The notes under the pieces: generated by a model
Database searches by the model: none
The model's input: only the letters and a program-made list of their open reading frames with translations
What the model was told of the DNA's origin: nothing
Origin: Acidobacteriota bacterium
GTDB taxonomy: Bacteria > Acidobacteriota > Terriglobia > Bryobacterales > Bryobacteraceae
Direction: 5' to 3'
Length of the DNA: 64,000 nt
Assembly: GCA_005808475.1 (NCBI GenBank)
Contig: SYLY01000017.1
Span: 1-64,000, forward strand
Shown: positions 19,850 through 27,334 of the stretch, piece by piece
Position numbering within the stretch: the stretch's first letter is position 1
Layout of the letters: the number at the start of each line of letters is the position of its first letter
Program-made: the position numbers and the translations under genes

Positions 19850-19880
19850 AGCGGGCCGAGACCTCGTGGCCTGGCCCGCT
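19850..19880. terminator. Hairpin downstream of the rpsA-to-zinc-ribbon gene run
   Basis: AGCGGGCC (19850-19857) pairs perfectly with GGCCCGCT (19873-19880) across a 15-nt loop, between convergent genes. The stem and loop sizes equal those of the hairpin after clpP. No T tract follows on the plus strand. Confidence 0.5.
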
Positions 19881-19917
19881 CCCCTTCGATTCTCCGCTCG
19901 CGCAACAGAGGCCGGGT

Positions 19918-20601
19918 TCAAGCCGGCCGCGACTGCCGTTCCTCGATCCAGCTTTGATGGAACAGATACAGCGGATAGACTAGCGCGAACACGGTCAACG
20001 TGCCTGCCCATCCCAACGTGGTGCTTTCCAGCACCATCCACGCCAGGACCGCGCCGACGAAGTAACCGACGATCGAGTAGTAATTGCACAGCCGCCAGAT
20101 GGTGCGCAACGGACGGTTCTGGACGAGGCAGACCACCACGGAGACGGTGGTTGCGTTGAAGAAGTACAGGACCACCAGGGCGACACACAGCCGGGCGAAT
20201 CCAGTTCCTTCAGTGGGGGCCGACGCGGCCAGGGCGCCCGAGAACAAGTTCGCGAGGACGCCGGCCAGAGTAAGATTGGCCGCATTGAAAGCAATCTGAA
20301 ACCACTTGGGCCGCCGCTTCGCTCCAACGAGACTTTGCATCGCGCCGGCCAAGGGGCTGAGGATGGCGGTCTCCGTCCAATTCGACGTGCTCGCCGTGAC
20401 GAGAACCATGACAAAACCAGGGGAGAGCGTGGCCTCGAGGCCAGGCAGGCGCACCTTCATCGCCGATGCAATGAGGGCGAGCGTTAGATAGAGACCGAAG
20501 CGCAGTGGAGCGGGGGCTTGCCAGTTTAGCACTGACCACAGCACCAGGGCCGCCCCAGCCACGATAATGGCCGAGATATAGGCTCTTGCTTTTGTAGACA
20601 T
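19918..20601 (-). CDS. Integral membrane protein of unknown function
   Basis: 227 aa with about seven hydrophobic segments and no catalytic motif that I recognise. The start at 20601 is backed by a GAGGAG Shine-Dalgarno sequence 6 nt upstream. The topology resembles the membrane sensory modules found in front of GGDEF/HD-GYP proteins, but no output domain is attached. It lies 29 bp downstream of a subtilase-like gene on the same strand and may be co-transcribed with it. Confidence 0.7.
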   Translation of the reverse strand: MSTKARAYISAIIVAGAALVLWSVLNWQAPAPLRFGLYLTLALIASAMKVRLPGLEATLSPGFVMVLVTASTSNWTETAILSPLAGAMQSLVGAKRRPKWFQIAFNAANLTLAGVLANLFSGALAASAPTEGTGFARLCVALVVLYFFNATTVSVVVCLVQNRPLRTIWRLCNYYSIVGYFVGAVLAWMVLESTTLGWAGTLTVFALVYPLYLFHQSWIEERQSRPA

Positions 20602-20676
20602 GTCAGACTCCTCGATTCCCAGTGGCTGAATTAGCGGTCCCCCACCGCGGACAGCGCTTCCGAGAATTGCGAAGAA

Positions 20677-20730
20677 TCTCCCCAGATGATGTTGTCTCCC
20701 CAGATAATGTTGTCTCCCCAAATGACGTTG
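20677..20730 (-). repeat. Three 18-bp tandem repeats encoding the NIIWGD tail
   Basis: Copies at 20677-20694, 20695-20712 and 20713-20730 differ by one to three bases and encode DNIIWG/NNVIWG units on the minus strand. A further related unit lies near 20766. They form the C-terminal tail of the subtilase. Confidence 0.85.
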
Positions 20731-21290
20731 TTGCCGGCGACGTTTCCGCTAGTGGTCAGTAGCGTGTCTCCCCAGATGATGTTCGCGGACCAGTTGGCTG
20801 GATCGGAGGACCAGATCACCGGTTGACCCCAGACGCCGTTGGCCGCGCTGACAGACACGGTATTCGTGGCGGCATTCAACAAGGCTTTGGGGGAGTGCGC
20901 CCGGACACCGGCGGGAGCGGCCGCGGTCGAGTTGAGGGCCGCCCAGACGTCCAATTCGCCCGCGCCGACCGTGAAGATGTCGTATTGAATCGGATACACG
21001 ATCCCCGTCACCGAATCCACATAGGTCTCAGCGGCCGGCAAGCCGCCCTTGGTGGCGGTTTTCATCAGCCGCGCCTTCACTGTGTCCGGAGAGAGGCTCG
21101 GATCGCGCTGCAGCATGAGCGCCACGGCGCCCGCGACCACTGGCGTTGCCATGCTGGTTCCGCTGAGTTCCAGATACGGACCGGCGCCGGTTCCGTCCGA
21201 CCGGTAGTAGCTCTGCGCGATGACCTGATTGGGGTAGCGAGCGGCAAGCGTCGAGCCCGCGGCCATCGCCGCCACGATCCGGTTGCCCGG

Positions 21291-21340
21291 CGCCACCAGG
21301 TCCGGCTTCACGACGCCACCAGGTCCGGCTTCACGACGCC
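21291..21340. repeat. 23-bp perfect tandem duplication (frameshifting)
   Basis: 21291-21313 and 21314-21336 are identical and the match continues four bases (CGCC) into 21337-21340. As 23 is not a multiple of three, the duplication shifts the reading frame of the subtilase just after VVKPDLVA. Confidence 0.95.
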
Positions 21341-22380
21341 GTCGATGAGGCTGGGTCCTTTGGAACGGAAGCTGGCCATGCGGTCGTCGGCGCGGGAATT
21401 CGAGCGGTTGTCCTTGATGGCTCCCACGGTGATCACCCAAGGGCTGTTGCCGGGCGCGCCGATGGTGCTGTAACCCTTGTTGTTCATCGAATTGTCCCGG
21501 CCGCGGTTGCCCGCCGCCACTACCACCACGATGCCGGCCTGCCAGGCTCGCTCCACCGCTTGGCACAGCGGATCGAGGGTGTAGGACTCCCGAATCGGCC
21601 GGCCAAGCGAAAGGTTCATCACGCGGATGTTGTACTGGCTTTTGAGCTCGATGGCCCGGTCGATCGCGGAGATCACGGCGATGTCGTCGCCACTTCCGTT
21701 CTGATCGAGCACTCGGAGGTTGATGATATTCGCGCGCGGCGCGATTCCCTGGAACTTGCGCGTAGTCCCGGTTCCGGTCGATTGGGTCGCGTCGCCGGCG
21801 ACGATGTCGGCGACATGAGTGCCGTGGCCGTAGGCGTCCGCCGCGCTCGTGGTTCCCGCGACGAAGTTCTCCGAGTAGACGACCCGGGATGCGCCGCCGT
21901 ATGTGAGGTCCCCATGCGGGGTGACTCCGCTGTCGATGACCGCCACGCCGACTCCGGCGCCGTTGTAGCCGTTCTGATAGGCGATGTCTGCGAACACACC
22001 GGGTTCGGCGAACTCGAGCTTCTTTTCGACCTTACGATTGACCGAGACATATTTGACGCCAGGCACCGTGGCAAGCGCGGCGGCCGCATTGGCCGGGAGG
22101 CGCAACGCAATGCCGGTAAATACTCGGAACTCTTTTTTCGTCTGTCCTCTGAGCTTCAGGATATTGGCGATGGTCTTGTTGGACGGGTCGAATTGTACGA
22201 TGACATCCACGAGTGCGGATGGCTGCGTGCCGTGCAACTCCTTGGACAGCTTCTTGGGGTCCGCGTCCGCCGATGCCGCGAATAGCGCGAGCATGACTGG
22301 AATGATTGCTGGGCGAGTCATGAACCGGATTGAAGCAAGCGTAGACCCATTTCGCTAACATGATGAAAAAACAGCTTTTT

Positions 22381-22433
22381 CGGTCACAAGCCCGGTGGCA
22401 CAGCCGGACAAGACGATCGGTCACAGGCTCGGT
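22381..22433. repeat. Pair of 16-bp direct repeats upstream of the subtilase
   Basis: CGGTCACAAGCCCGGT (22381-22396) and CGGTCACAGGCTCGGT (22418-22433) match at 14 of 16 positions and start 37 bp apart. They lie 60-112 bp upstream of the subtilase start (minus strand), a position suitable for activator or repressor sites. Nothing else was recognised in the 177-bp gap 22322-22498. Confidence 0.35.
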
Positions 22434-22498
22434 CTCGGACATTCTGGCGGCTTTCCAAAACGGCGCCGCCCGTGGAGTATCGGACCGCGGCGCGTCCG

Positions 22499-23011
22499 CT
22501 ACGCGAGCTCACCGAAGTGACGCCGGGGTAGCACATCGGACGCGTCCGGCGCGGTGGCGACGCGCTGCAGTTCGCGTTCGTCCAGCCAGTTCAACTCGCA
22601 CACGGCGCAGTTGTCGATCACGATGTTGCCAGGGCCGCAGTAGCGATGCGTGTGCATGTGAGCGCCGCAGCCGGGGCAGAAGAGGCGTCGTTCGAGTTCG
22701 GCCGGATCGGGCGGTTCCGGCGCCTCCTCCGATTTCCGCGATACCGACCGGAGATGGCCCGCCAGCTTGGCGAACGACCGCATCGACACGAGCAGCCCCG
22801 CGCACCGCGGGCAGACCGCCACCGGGAAACGGCCCGCGGCCCCCGCCACCAGCGGGATCGAACAAATCGGACAATCCCGCCCCACCGGTCCGCCGGTGAC
22901 GCGCACTCCGTCTTGTCCGATGGCTGGCGCGTGTGTCGACCGGCAGTATCCGCACTCGGGAAGGCGGCCCTGTTCCACCCTCACCGCCGCGCCGCAATTG
23001 GAGCAGTTCAT
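22499..23011 (-). CDS. Zinc-ribbon protein with several CxxC motifs
   Basis: 170 aa. MNCSNCGAAVRVEQG plus CGYCRS form an N-terminal ribbon, CPICS...CPRC a second (TFIIB-type zinc-finger style), and FCPGCGAHMHTH...CAVCELNWLD a third. No signal peptide. It lies 25 bp downstream of the acyl-CoA-reductase-like gene on the same strand. Function unknown; redox or metal scaffolding is possible. The 27-bp repeat at 22505-22531 covers its C-terminal codons on the opposite strand. Confidence 0.7.
   Translation of the reverse strand: MNCSNCGAAVRVEQGRLPECGYCRSTHAPAIGQDGVRVTGGPVGRDCPICSIPLVAGAAGRFPVAVCPRCAGLLVSMRSFAKLAGHLRSVSRKSEEAPEPPDPAELERRLFCPGCGAHMHTHRYCGPGNIVIDNCAVCELNWLDERELQRVATAPDASDVLPRRHFGELA
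22505..22531 (+). repeat. 27-bp direct repeat, right copy
   Basis: Matches 19790-19816 at 25 of 27 positions. It overlaps the 3' end of the minus-strand zinc-ribbon gene (22499-23011). Confidence 0.6.
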
Positions 23012-23036
23012 CCGCCAATAGATCGGCGCCGCGGCG

Positions 23037-24584
23037 TCAAATCTTGAACGAACGTCCCTTGCTCGACTCTTCCTGCACCCATTTCTGGATGCCGCGCACT
23101 TCGTTGTCGAGCCAGTAGCGCTTCCAGTCGATCTTTTCCGGCGTCCAGGGCAACCGTTCGCGGTCGGCCGGCGACAGCATCGCGTGGGCGCGCCGGATGT
23201 TGCCCGCCTCGAACACGAACCGGTTGTCGTGCATGAAGGGCTGGTACAGCGCCAACGCCTGCTCGCGGATATTCACCTGGATCCCGAGCGTGCGGAACGA
23301 CCGCGTCAGCCGTTCGATCGGCTTGCGTCCCGGCAGGTTCGACTTCTGCGCCAGCTTCTTGATCCCGTTGGCGATCTCATGCACCGTCTGGATGCGCGAC
23401 AGCAGCTTCTGGCCCCTACTGCGCGACCGCGCGGGAGTCAGGATGCGGACGCCGGGCATCAGCCAGTGCGGACGGCCCGCCGCTTTGCAGTAGTCCTCGT
23501 ACATCCACTCCACAAGCTTTTGCAGCGGGATGGGATTCACTTCCGCCGTGCCGATCTGGTAGACGCGGTCGCCTTCGCCCGCGAGCAGCAGCGCGCCGGC
23601 GATCAGAATCGCGCTGGCCACCTGATCCACCGGAACCACCTCGAGCGGAGCCTCGGCGCGCAGCGGCCAGTGACGCAATCCGCTCATCGCCATCATGATC
23701 AACGGCGCGGCGGTGCGTCCGCCCTCCACCCAGCCGGGAAAGGGAAACGAGAGAGCCGCCTCCACGATGGCCGGCCGCACGATCGTATAGTCGATGCCGG
23801 GCTCGGTCGCCAGCAACTGCTCGCCCAGGCTCTTCGAGTACGTGTAGGTGTTGACCCATCCCCACTGGGCCGCGCGCTGCACGCCGAGATCGGAGAGCCG
23901 CTGTTTGGTGTCCTTGGAGTTCTCCGTGCCCTTCTGTTTGGCCACCGCGTAGACCTCGCGGACCCGCTCGCGCATGAAGCGGATCTCGTCGTGGCATTCG
24001 AAGCTGTGGTCGTCTCGGTTCTTGCGGCGGGGATAGAATCCGGGCACGGGCTCGTCTTCCTCCACCAGGCCGTCGCTTTCGCCGCATACGAAGCAGGTGG
24101 AGATGTGGCAGATCCTGGCGCCCAGGCGCTTGGCCAGCGCGATGGTGTTCTCGACGCCATCCACGTTCGACTTGAAGGACTCGTCCACCGGCGGCGTGAA
24201 CTCCACCAGTCCCGCGCAGTTGATGATCAGCTTCACCCGCCCGTCGAGTTCGGCGATCTTATCCTCGCTGAATCCCCAGAATGGTTCGCCGACGTCGCCT
24301 TGGTGCACCGTGACGCGGTCGCGCAGAACCGCCGGGTCCAGCCGCTCGATCACCGGCTTGAGCGGCGGCGACTTCAGCACGTCCTTGTCGAAGCGTTCGC
24401 GCGGCGCGAATCCCCGCTTGGCGCGCACCACCACGTGCAGGTGCTTCAGGTCCGGGTAACGGTCCAGCAGCAGTGCCAGCGTTACCTTGCCGACGAAACC
24501 GTTGGCGCCGGCGAACAGGATCTCGTTTTCCCGGAAAGCGGCGGACGCGTCGATGGAGGGGGAGGAGGTCGGAGTGGCGGGCAA
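23037..24584 (-). CDS. Fatty acyl-CoA reductase-like / extended SDR protein
   Basis: 515 aa. The Rossmann motif GANGFVG is at residues 26-32, followed by VVVRAKRG and VHQGDVGEP; the active-site YxxxK is in YTYSKSLGEQLL, followed by IVRPAIVEAALSFPFPGW. This order matches the NAD_binding_4 domain of alcohol-forming fatty acyl-CoA reductases, with a C-terminal FAR-like domain. Such enzymes reduce acyl-CoA to fatty alcohol, used for wax or ether lipids. The divergent neighbour is a lysophosphatidate acyltransferase, supporting a lipid role. Confidence 0.82.
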   Translation of the reverse strand: MPATPTSSPSIDASAAFRENEILFAGANGFVGKVTLALLLDRYPDLKHLHVVVRAKRGFAPRERFDKDVLKSPPLKPVIERLDPAVLRDRVTVHQGDVGEPFWGFSEDKIAELDGRVKLIINCAGLVEFTPPVDESFKSNVDGVENTIALAKRLGARICHISTCFVCGESDGLVEEDEPVPGFYPRRKNRDDHSFECHDEIRFMRERVREVYAVAKQKGTENSKDTKQRLSDLGVQRAAQWGWVNTYTYSKSLGEQLLATEPGIDYTIVRPAIVEAALSFPFPGWVEGGRTAAPLIMMAMSGLRHWPLRAEAPLEVVPVDQVASAILIAGALLLAGEGDRVYQIGTAEVNPIPLQKLVEWMYEDYCKAAGRPHWLMPGVRILTPARSRSRGQKLLSRIQTVHEIANGIKKLAQKSNLPGRKPIERLTRSFRTLGIQVNIREQALALYQPFMHDNRFVFEAGNIRRAHAMLSPADRERLPWTPEKIDWKRYWLDNEVRGIQKWVQEESSKGRSFKI

Positions 24585-24649
24585 AGTACGCTAGAATAGC
24601 CTAGCCACCCGGTGCGCGCCGTGTCAAGCTCCGGGTGCCTACAGCAGCG

Positions 24650-25393
24650 ATGTCCTGGGCGTTCATCCGTTCCACATTCCTGATCGTGCCCCTCGTGTTC
24701 GCGATCACCGCGGTCTCCAGCACCGTCGGCGTGATCCTGTCGTATTTTTCAGCGACGGGGCGCACCCACCACCGGATCGCGAAGTTCTGGGCGCGGTGGA
24801 TCTTGCGCGCCTCTGGCGTTCACGTCACCGTCGAGGGCGCGCAAAACGTGCCGCCCGGCGGCAACTACGTGTTCATCGCGAACCACCGGTCGTTCTACGA
24901 CATCCCGTTGGCGCTGCCGTTCATCAACGCGCAGTTCCGGTTCCTGGCGAAGAAGAGCCTGTTCTACTGGCCCTTTATCGGCAACTATCTGCGCAGCGCC
25001 GGGCATCTTCCGGTTCACTACGACAACCCGCGCGAGTCGCTGAAGACGATGTCGGCCGCGGCGCGGGTGATCGGCGAGAAAGAGATCTCGATCCTGCTGT
25101 TCCCCGAGGCCGGGCGCACGGAGGGACCCATGGATCCGTTCAAGGATGGCGCGGCCTACATCGCCATCAAGGCGGGCGTTCCGGTGATTCCGATGGGCTT
25201 CATCGGCGCGCGCGAATTGCTCCCCCTGCATGGACGTGTGATCCGCCCTGGCGCCGTGACCATCCGGATCGGCGCGCCGATCCCCACCATCGACATGACG
25301 CTCGCCGACCGTACGCGCTTGACGCAGATGCTGTTTCAGCGGGTCTGCGAGCTGTGCGACTACAATCCGCCCGCCGAAAAGCGGGTGGCATGA
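24650..25393 (+). CDS. plsC: 1-acyl-sn-glycerol-3-phosphate acyltransferase (PlsC family)
   Basis: 247 aa from the ATG at 24650 (a GTG 15 bp upstream is an alternative). An N-terminal hydrophobic anchor is followed by the acyltransferase block I NHRSFYD (NHx4D) and block III FPEAGRTEG (FPEGTR-like with an Ala inserted), then VPVIPMGFIGA. The family transfers an acyl group to lysophosphatidic acid at the inner membrane. It diverges from the acyl-CoA-reductase-like gene across 65 bp. Confidence 0.88.
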   Translation: MSWAFIRSTFLIVPLVFAITAVSSTVGVILSYFSATGRTHHRIAKFWARWILRASGVHVTVEGAQNVPPGGNYVFIANHRSFYDIPLALPFINAQFRFLAKKSLFYWPFIGNYLRSAGHLPVHYDNPRESLKTMSAAARVIGEKEISILLFPEAGRTEGPMDPFKDGAAYIAIKAGVPVIPMGFIGARELLPLHGRVIRPGAVTIRIGAPIPTIDMTLADRTRLTQMLFQRVCELCDYNPPAEKRVA

Positions 25394-25481
25394 AGCCGCG
25401 CCGGCAGGGTCCGACAGCACCCTCCGCAAACGGGGTTCGAGTTTTTGCTACGATTAGGCGTGGAATCCAGCGATTGCGGGG

Positions 25482-25487
25482 TATAAT
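25482..25487 (+). promoter_or_regulatory. Perfect -10 box TATAAT upstream of the PP2C gene
   Basis: TATAAT lies 12 bp before the first ATG (25500), which would leave a very short or absent leader. No good -35 hexamer is seen at 16-18 bp, so support is limited to the -10 element. Confidence 0.35.
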
Positions 25488-25499
25488 TCCGAAAGACTC

Positions 25500-26216
25500 A
25501 TGATGGAGGCCTTTGGACTTACGGATGCGGGCTGTGTCCGTAAAAATAACGAGGACAACTTCCTCATCGATGCGAAAGCAGGTCTTTACCTGCTCGCCGA
25601 CGGTATGGGCGGGCAGCAGGCCGGCGAAACCGCGTCCCAACTCGCGGTCGACACCGTCGCCGACTTCGTTCGCGCAGCCCCGCTGAGAAATGAGTCGACC
25701 CTTCTGTCCGCCTTCGAGGAAGCCAACCGCCGGGTGCTGGCCAAGGCGTCCACCGACATCGGGCTCAATGGAATGGGCACCACGTTGGTCGGAGTGCTCG
25801 ACTTGGGCGACCAGATGGTGGTCTGCTCCGTTGGCGACAGCCGCGTCTACCTGTTTGAGGCGGGGCGGCTATCCCCCATAACGGAGGACCAGACTTGGGC
25901 TCACGAGGTCGGGCGGCGGCTCGGGCTCGACGACGAGCGGCTGAAGACCCACCCGATGCGGCACGTGCTGACCATGGCAATTGGCGTGGATAGCCCACTT
26001 CGGGTTCATTCCTATACCGTACGGCCTACGCCCGGCGTACTACTCCTGCTGTGCTCGGATGGGCTACACGGGGTGGTGGATCAAAAAAATATCGCCGATG
26101 GGCTAAAAAACCCTGCAACATTAGAAGCGAAATGTCACTATCTAATCGAGGCCGCTCGTCGAGCCGGTGGTCCCGACAACATTACCACGGTGGTAGTGGA
26201 AATCAAGCGGGATTAG
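25500..26216 (+). CDS. PP2C-type serine/threonine protein phosphatase
   Basis: 238 aa; two ATGs (25500 and 25503). Metal-binding motifs are LTDAGCVRKNNEDN, LLADGMGGQQAGE, VGDSRVYLF, LLLLCSDGL and GGPDNITTVVV, all in order and intact for the Mn/Mg-dependent PPM family (PrpC/Stp type). It has no transmembrane segment. It should dephosphorylate Ser/Thr kinase substrates, but no kinase is adjacent; three secreted-protein genes follow after 39 bp. Confidence 0.92.
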   Translation: MMEAFGLTDAGCVRKNNEDNFLIDAKAGLYLLADGMGGQQAGETASQLAVDTVADFVRAAPLRNESTLLSAFEEANRRVLAKASTDIGLNGMGTTLVGVLDLGDQMVVCSVGDSRVYLFEAGRLSPITEDQTWAHEVGRRLGLDDERLKTHPMRHVLTMAIGVDSPLRVHSYTVRPTPGVLLLLCSDGLHGVVDQKNIADGLKNPATLEAKCHYLIEAARRAGGPDNITTVVVEIKRD

Positions 26217-26255
26217 GTCCCCGCGTTCGGGTGGGCGGAGTCTCACCCATACTTC

Positions 26256-26861
26256 ATGCGATGGCAACTCGCCGTCGCGATCCTCACGTCGTTGGGGACG
26301 CGGCACGGGGCGGCGTCTGATTCCGCCATTCTGCAACTGCAAGTAGTCGAGGGAGAGGGCGCGGTTCAGACCGCCGGGTTCAAATCGGGCCGGCCGGTCA
26401 CGATTCAGGTGAGCGACGAGACGGGGAAGCCCGTTGCTGGAGCGGCGGTCAGTTTCCGGCTGCCGGATACCGACGCCACGGGCCTGTTCAAGTCGGGGAT
26501 GAAGACCGATGTCGTCGTGACGGGTCCCGATGGCAAGGCTTCGGTGTGGGGCATTCACTGGGGGCGCTTTCCCGGTCAGGTCCGGATTCGGGTCACCGCC
26601 GCCAAGGATCAGGCGCGCGCCGCAACGGTGGTCAACCAGTACGTATCCGAGCCTGCCGCGGCCAAGGGCGCCAAGCGGCTGACGCCGTCGGCCCGGCCTC
26701 CGGGATCGAGGTGGAAATGGGTGGCGATCGCAGGTGCGGGCGCTGGAGCCGGCGCGGCGGCGCTGGCGTTCGGTGGAAAGGCGGCGGCGCCCTCGACGCC
26801 GGCGGCGGCTGGCGTTCGCGTGCAGGTGGGACCTCCCACCGTCACCGTGAGGTTGCCATGA
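26256..26861 (+). CDS. Secreted or anchored protein with an Ig-like (invasin/Big) domain
   Basis: 201 aa. A short signal peptide (MRWQLAVAILTSLG) is followed by an Ig-like fold with GRPVTIQVSDETGKPVAGA and VVVTGPDGKASVWGI, resembling bacterial Ig-like (Big/invasin) modules. A lysine/arginine patch precedes a C-terminal hydrophobic Gly/Ala segment (VAIAGAGAGAGAAALAFGG) that may be a membrane anchor. It is coupled to the next gene by ATGA. Specific function unknown. Confidence 0.65.
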   Translation: MRWQLAVAILTSLGTRHGAASDSAILQLQVVEGEGAVQTAGFKSGRPVTIQVSDETGKPVAGAAVSFRLPDTDATGLFKSGMKTDVVVTGPDGKASVWGIHWGRFPGQVRIRVTAAKDQARAATVVNQYVSEPAAAKGAKRLTPSARPPGSRWKWVAIAGAGAGAGAAALAFGGKAAAPSTPAAAGVRVQVGPPTVTVRLP

Positions 26862-27334
26862 GGCCCGCCGTGTTGTTAGCGGCGATCGCCTGTTTCGGCG
26901 AGACCGGAACTGGCTTGCCGAAGATCGGCTGTCTGCTGGACTCCGAAGGGCAAAGCCTGACCGTCTGGGGCGTGCGTGGGGCCTTCGTCGTGGGCGGCTC
27001 CGATTGCACCGTGGACCGCCGCGACGATGGCTGGTCCGTCCGGCGGGAGAATGGAAGGCTCTGGCGCGTGCGGGTGGATCCGGATTCGGGCGGCGAGACG
27101 GCGCGAGCGGCGCTGCCTGCCGGCGTCACCCAGGCGCTGGTGCTCGATGACACCGCCACGCTCGAAGCCTACGGCGCGGAGTTGCGAATCGGCGACTGGC
27201 GCCACGAACTGCCGTCCGCGGTGACGGAGCTTCGATGGATGGCCGGCGACTGGATCCAGGCGGTCACGGCGGAGGGATCGTGGGCGATCCACCGGTCGCG
27301 CGAGATCTACATGCTTCCAGGAGGTGTCCGATGA
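26858..27334 (+). CDS. Small exported protein of unknown function
   Basis: 158 aa. An N-terminal hydrophobic stretch (RPAVLLAAIACFG) looks like a signal peptide. The rest is beta-rich with many Trp residues (TVWGVRG, DGWSVRR, RLWRVRV, MAGDWIQ, GSWAIH), suggesting short propeller-like or repeat strands, but no family was recognised. ATGA overlaps on both sides tie it to the Ig-like and the choice-of-anchor-D-like genes. Confidence 0.55.
   Translation: MRPAVLLAAIACFGETGTGLPKIGCLLDSEGQSLTVWGVRGAFVVGGSDCTVDRRDDGWSVRRENGRLWRVRVDPDSGGETARAALPAGVTQALVLDDTATLEAYGAELRIGDWRHELPSAVTELRWMAGDWIQAVTAEGSWAIHRSREIYMLPGGVR

Larger units (their letters stand above)
20631..22321 (-). pseudogene. Subtilisin-like S8 serine protease broken by a 23-bp tandem duplication
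   Basis: The frame from 22321 encodes a signal peptide (LALFAASADA), an I9-type propeptide and the start of the peptidase domain, with Asp130 (VAVIDSGVTPHGD) and His166 (GHGTHVAD). It stops at 21308 because 21291-21313 is repeated as 21314-21336. The rest continues in another frame with the catalytic Ser (SGTSMATPVVAGA) and a C-terminal tail of repeated NIIWGD units. Removing one 23-bp copy gives 555 aa with the full catalytic triad. As written, the 337-aa product lacks the nucleophile. It could be a recent mutation, phase variation or an assembly error; everything else looks like an intact gene. Confidence 0.85.

Noticed and set aside
20677-20730. Possible CRISPR array
   Set aside because: Units are 18 bp, directly adjacent without spacers, in frame and coding for NIIWGD; no cas genes are near.
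19790-22531. attL/attR sites of a genomic island
   Set aside because: No integrase, tRNA or excisionase is present. Only the repeat itself is reported as a finding.
23184-24599. 471-codon plus-strand frame opposite the acyl-CoA-reductase-like gene
   Set aside because: Its product is rich in Arg/His without any family motif; the minus strand carries the NAD-binding and YxxxK motifs.
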